Source: Mobilicoccus massiliensis (GTDB taxonomy: Bacteria > Actinomycetota > Actinomycetes > Actinomycetales > Dermatophilaceae). From it: a stretch of DNA of 64,000 nt. The stretch is from the NCBI RefSeq assembly GCF_000826525.2, contig NZ_LN651331.1, positions 404,323 to 468,322 on the forward strand, read 5' to 3'. Positions 1-8,086 of this stretch are shown piece after piece. Below the pieces are notes generated by a model. That model worked only from the letters and a program-made list of their open reading frames with translations, was not told the origin of the DNA and searched no databases. The position numbers were made by a program, and so were the translations under genes. Position 1 is the stretch's first letter. Every line of letters starts with the position of its first letter.

Positions 1-1380
1 GCGCATGATGTCGGCCTCGCGGCGGCGCTGGGCGAGGATGCCGTCGTAATGATCGGCGTCGTAGTGCCAGTCACGCCCGGTGCGCACCCAGCCGCCCTCG
101 ACCCGTTCGACACACCCGTCGACGGCGAGCTGCTTAGTGAGCAGTTCGACCCGGCCACGCCGTACGCCTGTGCGGGCCTCGAGGGCGACGACGCTCATGG
201 GTTCGGGGGCTCCCTCTTCGAGGGCACCGAGGATCGCCTGCACCTGCGCGGGATCCGGCAGGGTGGCGGTGGCGAAGTGCTCCCAGACGTTCTCGTCGCC
301 TCGAGAGGGCAGCAGGACGACGAGAGCGTGGTTGATACCTCGACCGGCACGTCCGACCTGTTGGTAGTACGAGACCGGCGACGGTGGTGACCCGACGTGC
401 ACGACGAACCCCAGGTCGGGTTTGTCGAAGCCCATGCCGAGAGCGGAGGTGGCGACGAGCGCCTTGACCTCGTTGGCCCGAAGCCCACCCTCCAGACGGG
501 CCCGCTCGTCGGCCGGCAACCGGCCGGTGTAGGCCGCGACCGGCACGTGTGGGCCGAGCTCGCGGGTGATGGCCTCGGTGAGTCGTTCGGCGTCGGCCAC
601 CGTGAGGGCGTAGACGATGCCCGAGCCGGGCAGGTCGCGCAGGTGCTCGACGACCCACGCGTACCGGGTGAGGGGGTCGAGTTCGCCCACGACCGCGAGC
701 TGCAGGCTGGAGCGCGCGAGCGGGCCGCGCAGGACGAGGGTGGCGGGACCGAGTTGGGCGGCGATGTCGTCGGTGACGCGGGCGTTGGCCGTGGCGGTGG
801 TGGCCAGCACGGGGCAGGTCGGGTCGAGATCGCGCCACGTGTCGGCCACGCGGCGGTAGTCGGGACGAAAGTCGTGACCCCAGTCGGAGATCGAGTGCGC
901 CTCGTCGACGACGAGCAGGCCCAGGCGCCCTCGCAGGCCCTCGAGGACGCGTCGACCGAAGCCCGGGTTGGCGAGACGCTCGGGGGAGACGAGCAGGACG
1001 TCCAGCTCCTCGTCGCGCAGCCTCGACTCGATGTGGTGCCAGTCGTCGACGTTGCCCGAATTGATGGTCGCGGCGGTGAGCCCGGCCCGGCCGGCCGCGG
1101 CGACCTGGTCGCTCATCAGTGACAGCAGCGGTGAGACCACGAGCGTCGGCCCGGCTCCCGCCGCGCGTCGAAGAGCGGTGGCGGCCCAGTACACCGTCGA
1201 CTTGCCCCACCCCGTGGCCTGGACGACAAGCGCCCGCGCCCCCGGGACCGTCAGTGCCGCGACGGCCGTCTCCTGATCTGGTCGCAGGGACGCGCCGGGA
1301 CCGGCGAGGCTCGTGATGACCCGGTCGGCGATCTCACGCTGAGCGTCGGAGAGGGCGGGTGCAGAGGTCTGCGTCGTCAT
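1..1380 (-). CDS. recQ: RecQ-family ATP-dependent DNA helicase, 3' end cut by window edge
   Basis: The minus frame is open from an ATG at 1380 to the window edge, so about 459 residues are visible and the C-terminus is missing. Helicase motifs appear in order: Walker A ATGWGKST (Lys about residue 60), DEAH box (about residue 159), a TATAN motif III, and motif VI QVGRAGR. This order is that of superfamily 2 RecQ helicases, which unwind DNA 3'-5' during repair. TAGCCT lies 7 nt upstream of the ATG, so the mRNA is probably leaderless. The C-terminal zinc-binding and HRDC domains cannot be judged. Assignment to RecQ-like helicases is firm; the exact subfamily is not. Confidence 0.87.
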   Translation of the reverse strand, partial: MTTQTSAPALSDAQREIADRVITSLAGPGASLRPDQETAVAALTVPGARALVVQATGWGKSTVYWAATALRRAAGAGPTLVVSPLLSLMSDQVAAAGRAGLTAATINSGNVDDWHHIESRLRDEELDVLLVSPERLANPGFGRRVLEGLRGRLGLLVVDEAHSISDWGHDFRPDYRRVADTWRDLDPTCPVLATTATANARVTDDIAAQLGPATLVLRGPLARSSLQLAVVGELDPLTRYAWVVEHLRDLPGSGIVYALTVADAERLTEAITRELGPHVPVAAYTGRLPADERARLEGGLRANEVKALVATSALGMGFDKPDLGFVVHVGSPPSPVSYYQQVGRAGRGINHALVVLLPSRGDENVWEHFATATLPDPAQVQAILGALEEGAPEPMSVVALEARTGVRRGRVELLTKQLAVDGCVERVEGGWVRTGRDWHYDADHYDGILAQRRREADIMR

Positions 1381-1387
1381 GAACGCG

Positions 1388-1393
1388 AGGCTA
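1388..1393 (-). promoter_or_regulatory. -10 hexamer TAGCCT, leaderless recQ promoter
   Basis: TAGCCT fits the actinobacterial TANNNT -10 and ends 7 nt before the recQ ATG, placing +1 at or within a base of the start codon. No convincing -35 was seen. Confidence 0.5.
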
Positions 1394-1503
1394 GACGCCA
1401 CCACCGACAGCGGACCGACTCGACGGGCGCGCTGTGGAGGACGACCGGCACCGGCGGTGGGCTGTGGGCGAGGACGTCGCGGGAACCCCGACGCCGCCGC
1501 GCC

Positions 1504-2301
1504 TCAGAGCTGCCCGGCCACCTCGGCCGGGTCCTCACCGCTCGGCTGCTGCGCCGCTCGACGCTGCCGACGCATGCGGGCCTCCTCGAGGTCGAGGGCC
1601 GTCGCCTCCTCGAGCGTGGGGGCGGTGCCGCCGAGCCGGGCCGGTACGAAGGCGCGCTCCTCCCACGGCACGGTGGGGTACGCCCGCTGGGCGGTGTGCA
1701 ACATCTCGGTCATGCGGCCCCGCAGCGCGGCGAGCACCTCCTCGGGGTTCTCGCCGCGCGGGACGAGGATCGGCGCGCCCGCGTCGAGCGAGATCGGGAT
1801 GTTCGATCGTCCGAGCCTCTTGGGGTGGCCCTTGGTCCACACCCGCTGACTGCCCCACAGCACCACCGGGATGATCGGCACGCGCGCTGCCTGGGCCATG
1901 CGTACCGCCCCGGACTTGAAGTCCTTGAGCTCGAACGACCGCGAGATCGTCGCCTCGGGAAAGACCCCGACGAGTTCCCCGGCCTTGAGCGCCTTGAGGG
2001 CGGCTCGGAAGGACGCCGAGCCGCTCTCGCGATCGACGGGGATGTGCTTCATGCCGCGCATCAACGGACCGGCCACCGGGTGGTCGAAGATCGTGTCCTT
2101 GCACATGAACCGGATGAGCCGGCCCGACGGCAGCGAGACGAGACCGGCGTAGGCGAAGTCGAGGTAGGAGAGGTGGTTCATGACGATGACCGCTCCACCC
2201 TCGGCGGGGATGTGCTCGGAGCCGGTCACCCGGAAGTTCAACCCCTCGGCGGCGAAGAGCGCACGGGCGAAGCCGATGACGGACGAGTAGACCGGTTCCA
2301 T
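1504..2301 (-). CDS. 1-acyl-sn-glycerol-3-phosphate acyltransferase (PlsC family)
   Basis: A 265-residue lysophospholipid acyltransferase, expected to transfer an acyl chain to the sn-2 position of lysophosphatidate at the membrane in phospholipid synthesis. The catalytic block NHLSYLD (HX4D) lies near residue 50, and FPEATIS, the equivalent of the FPEGT acceptor-binding motif, lies in the middle. I chose the ATG at 2301 over the GTG at 2307 because TACCGT ends 6 nt upstream of the ATG while the GTG abuts that hexamer. The C-terminus is charged (RMRRQRRAAQQ). Several paralogues are usual in actinobacteria, so substrate is uncertain. Confidence 0.9.
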   Translation of the reverse strand: MEPVYSSVIGFARALFAAEGLNFRVTGSEHIPAEGGAVIVMNHLSYLDFAYAGLVSLPSGRLIRFMCKDTIFDHPVAGPLMRGMKHIPVDRESGSASFRAALKALKAGELVGVFPEATISRSFELKDFKSGAVRMAQAARVPIIPVVLWGSQRVWTKGHPKRLGRSNIPISLDAGAPILVPRGENPEEVLAALRGRMTEMLHTAQRAYPTVPWEERAFVPARLGGTAPTLEEATALDLEEARMRRQRRAAQQPSGEDPAEVAGQL

Positions 2302-2307
2302 GCGCAC

Positions 2308-2313
2308 ACGGTA
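2308..2313 (-). promoter_or_regulatory. -10 hexamer TACCGT, leaderless plsC promoter
   Basis: TACCGT ends 6 nt upstream of the ATG at 2301, the spacing expected for a leaderless transcript. Confidence 0.5.
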
Positions 2314-2413
2314 ACGGCGCGGCCCGTCCCCTGTCGCGCCCTCGGGAGACCTGCGCGAACGACCGTTCGTGGCCTGCGTGCCTCTCGGGCGTCGGGTTGT
2401 CGGAACCGGTCCC

Positions 2414-2419
2414 TACCCT
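2414..2419 (+). promoter_or_regulatory. -10 hexamer TACCCT, leaderless promoter of the HipA-like/DUF3037 pair
   Basis: TACCCT ends 6 nt before the GTG at 2426. This favours GTG 2426 over ATG 2429 as the initiator. Confidence 0.45.
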
Positions 2420-2425
2420 GGCCCT

Positions 2426-3199
2426 GTGATGGAGAACGTGCGGGCCACCCGCTATGTGCTGCCGCTGCGCGAGGGCGGGTCGATGCCCGGCCTCATGGAG
2501 GCGGACGACGACGGTATGTACGTCGTCAAGTTCCGTGGTGCCGGCCAGGGGCTCAAGGTGCTCGTCGCCGAGGTCGTCGTCGGGCTTCTCGGGCGGGCGA
2601 TCGGCGTGCACGTGCCCGAACTCGCGGTCGTCGACGTCGACGCCGCCATCGCGAAGTACGAGGCCGACGAGGAGGTCCAGGACCTGCTCGACGCGTCGCT
2701 GGGCACCAACCTCGGCCTCGACTTCCTCCCCGGCTCGTTCGGGTACGACGGGTCACGCACGCCCGATGCCGCCACCGCCCAGGCGATCGTGTGGCTCGAC
2801 GCGTTCACCGCCAACGTCGACCGCACGTGGCAGAACCCCAACCTGTTGTGGTGGCACGATTCCCTCGTCGCCATCGATCACGGTGCCGCGCTGTACTTCC
2901 ACCACTCGTGGCCCTCGGAGGCTCCCGATCCGGGGCGGTTCGCCCGGCAGCGGTTCGACGCCTCGACCCATGTGCTCGCCGAGGTCGCCGGGCCTCTCGA
3001 GAAGGTGGCGGCGCGACACCCGGAGTTCGCGGCACTGCTGACCCCCGAGGTGCTCGAGAGCGTCGTCGCCGCGGTCCCCGAGGAATGGCTCGAGACGACC
3101 GAGTTCCTGCCGAACACCGCCGCCGTGCGAGCCGCGTACGTCGACGCCCTCACCGCGCGGCTGGCCGAGCCCGCCGCCTGGCTGCCGGGAGCCGCCTGA
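2426..3199 (+). CDS. HipA-like kinase-fold protein (HipA_2 type)
   Basis: About 257 residues. Kinase-like landmarks are visible: a VVKF lysine motif near residue 37 (candidate ATP-binding Lys), DAFTANVDRTWQNPN, which resembles the NxDR..N catalytic loop of HipA, and AIDHG, which resembles the DFG metal-binding motif. This matches the stand-alone HipA-like family rather than full-length HipA toxin. Its stop overlaps the start of a DUF3037 gene (TGATG), the usual partner of this family. Protein kinase activity and target are unknown; a toxin role is only an analogy. GTG 2426 is chosen for its -10 spacing; ATG 2429 is the alternative. Confidence 0.82.
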   Translation: MMENVRATRYVLPLREGGSMPGLMEADDDGMYVVKFRGAGQGLKVLVAEVVVGLLGRAIGVHVPELAVVDVDAAIAKYEADEEVQDLLDASLGTNLGLDFLPGSFGYDGSRTPDAATAQAIVWLDAFTANVDRTWQNPNLLWWHDSLVAIDHGAALYFHHSWPSEAPDPGRFARQRFDASTHVLAEVAGPLEKVAARHPEFAALLTPEVLESVVAAVPEEWLETTEFLPNTAAVRAAYVDALTARLAEPAAWLPGAA

Positions 3200-3585
3200 T
3201 GAGCGAGCTGCTGCCCTACCAGTACGTCACCCTGCGCTGCGTTCCGCGCGTCGATCGCGAGGAGTTCGTCAACGTCGGGGTGGTGCTCTTCTGCCAGCAG
3301 GCCGAGACCCTCATCAGCGGATTCGACCTCGACGAAGCCCGGCTGCGAGCCCTCGACCCGTCGGTCGACCTCGATGCCCTCCGGGCCTCGCTGGAGCAGG
3401 TCGAGGCGGTCTGCCGGGGAGAAGCCGGCCGGGCAGACCTGTCGAGGCAGGGGGCTCGCTTCGGCTGGATCGCCGCGCCACGCAGCACCGTGCTCCAACC
3501 CGGGCCGCGCCACGGCGGGCTGACGGCCGACCCCGCCGCTGAACTCTCCCGCCTCCTGAGGCGTCTCGTCGTGCCGCCGCAGTGA
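3199..3585 (+). CDS. DUF3037 family protein
   Basis: A 128-residue protein starting MSELLPYQYVTLRCVPRVD and carrying EEFVNVGVVLFC, the hallmark N-terminal block of DUF3037. It overlaps the preceding HipA-like gene by one base (TGATG), so the two are almost certainly co-translated. The function is not established for the family. The constant pairing with a HipA-like kinase suggests a substrate, regulator or partner of that kinase. No membrane segment or signal peptide is seen. Confidence 0.82.
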   Translation: MSELLPYQYVTLRCVPRVDREEFVNVGVVLFCQQAETLISGFDLDEARLRALDPSVDLDALRASLEQVEAVCRGEAGRADLSRQGARFGWIAAPRSTVLQPGPRHGGLTADPAAELSRLLRRLVVPPQ

Positions 3586-3593
3586 GTCCTCGG

Positions 3594-3599
3594 TAGGGT
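3594..3599 (+). promoter_or_regulatory. -10 hexamer TAGGGT, leaderless PEBP promoter
   Basis: TAGGGT ends 7 nt upstream of the ATG at 3607. Confidence 0.5.
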
Positions 3600-3606
3600 C
3601 GTTGCC

Positions 3607-4137
3607 ATGAATCTCGAGCGACCCCAGGCCCCGGATCCTTACGAACTGCTCCCCCAGGTCCCGTCGTTCTCGGTACAGAGCCCGGCGTTCACCGACGGGT
3701 CGACACTGCCCGACGCCCAGACCTTCGGCGGAGAGAACACCTCGCCCGCCCTGTCGTGGTCGGGTGCGCCGGAGGGCACGAAGAGCTACGTCGTCAGCCT
3801 CTTCGATCCCGACGCCCCGACTCCCTCGGGCTTCTGGCACTGGTTCGTCGTCGGCATCCCCGGTGACGTCACCGAGCTCGCGGAGGGCGCCGGCATGAGC
3901 AGCGGCACGCTGCCCTCGGGTGCGATCCAACTGCGCAACGACTTCGGCACGAACGACTTCGGCGGAGCCGCCCCGCCCGAGGGGGACTTCCCACACCGCT
4001 ACATGTTCGCCGTCCACGCCCTCGACGTGGAGGACATCTCGATCGACCCCGACACCTCCCCGGCCAAGGCGTCGTTCGCCATGCTCGAGCACGTCATCGG
4101 CCGCGGCGTCCTCACCGGCCGCTACGCCCAGAGCTGA
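3607..4137 (+). CDS. YbhB/YbcL-family PEBP (Raf kinase inhibitor-like) protein
   Basis: A 176-residue cytosolic protein of the phosphatidylethanolamine-binding fold. Visible family blocks are GGENTSPALSWSGAP, the FDPDAPTPSGFWHWFVV segment lining the ligand pocket, and the PPEGDFPHRYMFAVHAL block. The bacterial role is unclear; no enzyme activity should be assumed. The gene stands alone with a leaderless-type promoter, and a hairpin downstream separates it from the convergent DUF1345 gene. Confidence 0.93.
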   Translation: MNLERPQAPDPYELLPQVPSFSVQSPAFTDGSTLPDAQTFGGENTSPALSWSGAPEGTKSYVVSLFDPDAPTPSGFWHWFVVGIPGDVTELAEGAGMSSGTLPSGAIQLRNDFGTNDFGGAAPPEGDFPHRYMFAVHALDVEDISIDPDTSPAKASFAMLEHVIGRGVLTGRYAQS

Positions 4138-4158
4138 CCCGCCTCACCGTCGACGCCA

Positions 4159-4188
4159 CGCGGGACTCCCTCACGAGGGGGTCCCGCG
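4159..4188. terminator. Bidirectional hairpin between convergent genes
   Basis: CGCGGGAC pairs with GTCCCGCG and the stem continues through CYCCCTC/GAGGGGG with one G-U pair. It lies between the ends of the PEBP gene (+) and the DUF1345 gene (-). There is no strong T run, as is common in actinobacteria. Confidence 0.65.
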
Positions 4189-4221
4189 ACGTCGTTCCAC
4201 CGGTTCGGCGCCGTACCCCGA

Positions 4222-4980
4222 TCAGGGGAAGAGCCCGATGACGAGGGCGAGGATCACGGTGTTGAAGACGAACGCGATCGCGGCATGCACGGTGACGTTG
4301 CGCCGCATGGAACTCGTCTCGACCGTGACATCGGTCGCTCCGAAGGTCGTCATGACCGCCATCGAGAAGTAGAGGTAGTCCGACCAGCGCTCGACGCCAC
4401 CGGGGAACGACAGGTGGGTGCCGGAGTCACGCTGGTCACGACACAGGTAGTCGATCGAGTACGTGAGCAGCACCGACACCCAGGCGAGCACGATGAGCAA
4501 CACGGTGGCCGCCAGCTCGAGCGGATGCTGAAGATGGCGGCCCCATACCTGCGCGATGTTCCCGGTCAGGGCCGCGCCGAGAGCGACGAACGCGACGAGC
4601 GTCGAGGTGCCCGCGCCTGGATCGGTCGCGTAGACCCAGCGTTGGAACGGGTTGCCCCGGCGCGTCGCTCGAGCCCAGGCGAGGCAGTCTTCGGGCTTGG
4701 TGCGCGCGAAGCTCCACGTCGTCAGCGCGACGTAGACGACGAGGTAGATCGTGAAGATCAGCGCGGTACTCCCGGTGATCCTCGCGAGCGCCTCGGCCGG
4801 GGCGTGGGCGGCTCTCGTCGTCCACACGATCGTCGGACCTCCGACGATTGCGCACGCGGCCGACGCCATCCCGCGGTGCTTCTCGGGCAGCCACCCCAGC
4901 GGCGACCACCAGGGGACGCGCCTCGGCAGTCCCTCTCGCTCGCGTCGGTGGCCCGACCGGTCGTCCCCGTCGTCGGTCAT
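4222..4980 (-). CDS. DUF1345 family membrane protein
   Basis: A 252-residue protein with several hydrophobic segments (for example IFTIYLVVYVALTTW and the C-terminal FVFNTVILALVIGLF) and the DUF1345-like block DYLYFSMAVMTTFGATDVTV. It is an integral membrane protein of unknown function. Its ATG overlaps the stop of the upstream RNA methyltransferase gene (ATGA), so it is translationally coupled to it. The N-terminal 25 residues are charged and probably cytoplasmic. Confidence 0.82.
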   Translation of the reverse strand: MTDDGDDRSGHRREREGLPRRVPWWSPLGWLPEKHRGMASAACAIVGGPTIVWTTRAAHAPAEALARITGSTALIFTIYLVVYVALTTWSFARTKPEDCLAWARATRRGNPFQRWVYATDPGAGTSTLVAFVALGAALTGNIAQVWGRHLQHPLELAATVLLIVLAWVSVLLTYSIDYLCRDQRDSGTHLSFPGGVERWSDYLYFSMAVMTTFGATDVTVETSSMRRNVTVHAAIAFVFNTVILALVIGLFP

Positions 4981-5792
4981 GCGGAGACCGTACGCAACGC
5001 CCACATCGCGACGGCCGAGGCGGCCGCGACGTTGAGGGAGTCCACGCCGCCCGCCATCGGGATGCGGACGACGAGATCGGCGGCGGCGACCGTGCGCCGC
5101 CCGAGGCCGTCGCCCTCGGCGCCCATGACGAGCGCGAGGCGCTCGGGCGGGTCGGCGGCGAGGTCGTCGAGGGAGACCGCGCCCTCCTCGAGCGCGAAGG
5201 CGGCGACGGTGAAGCCCGCGGCCCGTAGCTCGTCGACGCCTGCCGGCCAGGGGCCCGTGCGCGTCCACGGCACCTGGAAGACCGTACCCATCGACACCCG
5301 GATGCTGCGTCGGTAGAACGGGTCGGCGCACCTGGGCGTGACGAGGACGGCATCCACGCCGAGCGCCGCTGCCGAGCGAAAGACGGCGCCGACGTTGGTG
5401 TGATCGACGATGTCCTCGAGGACGACGACGCGCCGCGCACGGCCGATCACGTCTCCGAGCGCCGGCAGTTCGGGCCGGCTCATCGAGGCGAGCGCACCAC
5501 GGTGGAGGTGGAACCCCGTCATGTCACGGATGACGTCGTCGCCGGCGACGTACACCGGCACCCCGTCGACCTCCGCGGCCTCGACGAGATCACCCAGCTC
5601 GGCCAGCCACTTGCGAGCCATGAGGAATGCACGCGGTCGGTGCCCGGCGGCGAGAGCTCGGCGAATCACCTTCTCGCTCTCGGCGAGGTAGAGACCCCGC
5701 TCGGGCTCGAGCCGGCGCCTCAACGAGACATCGGTGAGCCGCAGGAAGTCGGCGACCCGTTCGTCGGCCGGGTCGTCGATGTCGATCGTCAT
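4977..5792 (-). CDS. TrmH/SPOUT-family RNA 2'-O-ribose methyltransferase
   Basis: A 271-residue SAM-dependent RNA methyltransferase. The three knot motifs are present: NVGAVFRSAAALG (motif 1), MGAEGDGL (motif 2) and IPMAGGVDSLNVAAA (motif 3). The N-terminal ~110 residues form the substrate-binding domain typical of 23S rRNA or tRNA SpoU enzymes. The start at 5792 has a GAGG ribosome-binding site about 8 nt upstream. Target nucleotide cannot be told from sequence. It is coupled to the downstream DUF1345 gene by ATGA overlap. Confidence 0.9.
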   Translation of the reverse strand: MTIDIDDPADERVADFLRLTDVSLRRRLEPERGLYLAESEKVIRRALAAGHRPRAFLMARKWLAELGDLVEAAEVDGVPVYVAGDDVIRDMTGFHLHRGALASMSRPELPALGDVIGRARRVVVLEDIVDHTNVGAVFRSAAALGVDAVLVTPRCADPFYRRSIRVSMGTVFQVPWTRTGPWPAGVDELRAAGFTVAAFALEEGAVSLDDLAADPPERLALVMGAEGDGLGRRTVAAADLVVRIPMAGGVDSLNVAAASAVAMWALRTVSA

Positions 5793-5905
5793 GTCGTCCT
5801 CGTGCAGGCAGGTGGTTCGTGCGTGGGGCTTCGGGTGGTCCGGTCGTCGGTCGGCTGTGGGGTCGGGGGCCGGATCGGGCGGCTGTCGGGCGGAAGTGCC
5901 GCGCC

Positions 5906-6673
5906 TCAGGCGAACACCGTCATGCGGACGATCGCGACGACCCCCACGGCGGCGATGACCACGCGCAGCAGCAGCGGCGGCAGTCGACGACCCACCCGGG
6001 CTCCGACGACCCCGCCGATCATCGCACCGATGCCGATGGCGAGGACGACGGGCCACGCGATGCGATCACCGGCGACGACGACGAAGACGATGGCGGAGAC
6101 GAGGTTGGCGAGGAGCCCGGCGAGGTTCTTGATGCCGTTGATGACCTGGATGTCGACGGAGAGCAGCGCCCCGAGGACCCCGACGAGGATGACGCCCTGC
6201 GCAGCGCCGAAGTACCCGCCGTACACGGCGGTGAGAAAGATCGCGATCGCCAGAGCCGCCCGGTGCCGGCCTTCCGCGACGGGGGCCTCTCGCTTCGCCG
6301 CTCGACGCTGCATCCACGGCCCGAGGAGGACGAGGACGACGCCGAACGCGATGAGCACCGGCACGACGACCTCGAAGATCGTCGAGGGCAGGACGAGCAG
6401 GAGCAGTCCCCCGACGAGACCGCCGGCGACACAGGCGGGCACGACCACCCGCAGGATCGGACCGGTGCCGCGCAGTTCACGCCGGTAACCGTGCACGCCG
6501 GTGATGTTGCCTCCGACGATGCCGAGGTTGTTCGACATGTTGGCGACGACCGGTGGGTACCCGAAGAAGAGCAGTGTGGGGAAGGTGACGAGCGAACCGG
6601 AGCCGACGATCGCGTTGATCGTCCCCGCGGCCACCCCCGCCAACAGGATGACCACCACCTCGAACGCGGACAC
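5906..6673 (-). CDS. TSUP/TauE-SafE family membrane transporter
   Basis: A 255-residue, very hydrophobic protein with about eight membrane segments. The N-terminal block LLAGVAAGTINAIVGSGSL and its second-half counterpart AVYGGYFGAAQGVILVGVLG are the duplicated repeats of TSUP permeases, linked to export or uptake of sulfite, sulfoacetate and other organosulfur anions. Substrate is not predictable here. The start is GTG, 6 nt downstream of TAGGGT; both lie inside an inverted repeat. Confidence 0.88.
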   Translation of the reverse strand: MSAFEVVVILLAGVAAGTINAIVGSGSLVTFPTLLFFGYPPVVANMSNNLGIVGGNITGVHGYRRELRGTGPILRVVVPACVAGGLVGGLLLLVLPSTIFEVVVPVLIAFGVVLVLLGPWMQRRAAKREAPVAEGRHRAALAIAIFLTAVYGGYFGAAQGVILVGVLGALLSVDIQVINGIKNLAGLLANLVSAIVFVVVAGDRIAWPVVLAIGIGAMIGGVVGARVGRRLPPLLLRVVIAAVGVVAIVRMTVFA

Positions 6674-6700
6674 CCCACCACCCTAATGGTGGCGGGGTGT
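6670..6700. repeat. Inverted repeat covering the TSUP -10 element and start codon
   Basis: Two 13-nt arms (6670-6682 and 6688-6700) are complementary except for one A-C mismatch and are separated by CTAAT. The GTG start (6671-6673) and the -10 hexamer of the TSUP gene fall inside it. It could end the upstream SPFH transcript, bind a regulator, or fold over the start codon. Confidence 0.5.
6680..6685 (-). promoter_or_regulatory. -10 hexamer TAGGGT, leaderless TSUP promoter
   Basis: TAGGGT ends 6 nt before the GTG start at 6673. Confidence 0.45.
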
Positions 6701-6765
6701 CGCATGGTCTCCTGCCCACGCTGGACGGGGCGTGCGCCCTCACTCGCGGGAGAGCAGGAGCACCG

Positions 6766-8004
6766 TCACTGCTCGGGCGTCTGGTCCCGACGGATCGGCT
6801 CGGTGGCCGTGGGGTCCGGCGCGGTGGCCGGGTCGGGTGCGGCCTCGGGCACAGGCGTCCCGGGCACCTCGGTGCCGGGTGCGGCTCCCGGAACGCCGCC
6901 ACCGAGCACCGGCATGTCCTGACGGCCGCCGAGGCCTTGGGGGTCGCGGCGGTGCGATCCCCGCCCCTGGATGGCGGCCGACGTGCCCTCGGCCTCCGCC
7001 GACGTGCTCGCCGCCTCATCGCGTGCCTTGCGCAGGGCCTCGTGCGGGTCCTGCAACGCGATGTCGTCGAACGCGTCGTCGTCGCCGTCCCAGTCGACCT
7101 CGGTGTCGTCGTTCGTCCCGCCGGGGAACTTGAACCCCTCGGCACCGAACGCGTTGCCGAACCCCTTCATGGCGTCGGTGAACTCGCTCGGCACGATCCA
7201 CATCTTGTTGGAGTCACCGCGCGCGAGCTGCGGAAGGATCTGCAGGTACTGGTAGGCGAGGAGCTGCTGGTTGGGCTTGCCCTTGTGGATCGCCTCGAAG
7301 ACCTGCTTGATGGCCCGCGCCTGACCCTGTGCCTCGAGGATGCGGGCCTGCGCCGAACCCTCGGCGCGCAGGATCTGACTCTGCTTCTCACCCTCGGCCT
7401 CGAGAATGGCCGACTGCTTTACACCCTCGGCCGTGAGGATCGCCGCACGCCGGTCGCGCTCGGCGCGCATCTGCTTCTCCATCGAGTCCTGCACCGAGTG
7501 CGGCGGGTCGATGGCCTTGAGCTCGACGCGGGAGACGCGGATGCCCCACTTGCCGGTGGCCTCGTCGAGGACGCCTCGCAGCTGGCCGTTGATCTGGTCA
7601 CGGCTGGTCAGCGTCTGCTCCAGGTCCATGGAGCCGATGACGTTACGCAGCGTCGTGACGGTGAGCTGCTCGATGCCCTGGATGAAGTTGGCGATGCCGT
7701 AGACGGCGGCCTTGCTGTCGGTGACCGCGTAGTAGATGACCGTGTCGATGTTGACGACGAGGTTGTCGCTGGTGATCACCGGCTGCGGAGGGAACGAGAC
7801 CACCTGCTCACGTTGATCGATGTTGGCACGGACCTTGTCGACGAACGGCACGATGACGTGGATGCCGGCGTCGAGCGTGCGTGAGTACTTGCCGAGACGC
7901 TCGATGATGAGCGATGTCTGCTGCGGCACGATGCGGATCGATCGCATGACGACGACCACGACGAAAAGCACCAGCAGCAGCAACAGGATGGTCCCGAAGG
8001 GCAT
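6766..8004 (-). CDS. SPFH/Band 7 (stomatin/paraslipin-like) membrane protein
   Basis: 412 residues. An N-terminal membrane anchor (ILLLLLVLFVVVVVMRSI) is followed by the SPFH domain (IRIVPQQTSLIIERLGKY, VIVPFVDKV, RDQINGQLRGVLDEATGKWGIRV) and an alanine/glutamate-rich coiled segment (AEGEKQSQILRAEG). The C-terminal ~100 residues are low complexity, rich in Gly, Pro, Ala and acidic residues. Family members scaffold membrane microdomains or assist proteolysis. An NfeD gene lies 82 nt upstream in the same orientation; SPFH-NfeD pairs are widely conserved. AGGGGAG upstream of the ATG serves as ribosome-binding site. Confidence 0.93.
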   Translation of the reverse strand: MPFGTILLLLLVLFVVVVVMRSIRIVPQQTSLIIERLGKYSRTLDAGIHVIVPFVDKVRANIDQREQVVSFPPQPVITSDNLVVNIDTVIYYAVTDSKAAVYGIANFIQGIEQLTVTTLRNVIGSMDLEQTLTSRDQINGQLRGVLDEATGKWGIRVSRVELKAIDPPHSVQDSMEKQMRAERDRRAAILTAEGVKQSAILEAEGEKQSQILRAEGSAQARILEAQGQARAIKQVFEAIHKGKPNQQLLAYQYLQILPQLARGDSNKMWIVPSEFTDAMKGFGNAFGAEGFKFPGGTNDDTEVDWDGDDDAFDDIALQDPHEALRKARDEAASTSAEAEGTSAAIQGRGSHRRDPQGLGGRQDMPVLGGGVPGAAPGTEVPGTPVPEAAPDPATAPDPTATEPIRRDQTPEQ

Positions 8005-8086
8005 TCGTTGTCACTCCCCTTGTGTGAGAACGGACGGATGAGCGGAGCCGCCCACCCGGTCGGGGGGACGACGGTGTCTGACCGGC

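Noticed and set aside
134..1210. 358-codon minus-strand open frame
   Set aside because: Out-of-frame, Arg-rich shadow of the RecQ-like helicase, whose true frame is open to the window edge with all helicase motifs.
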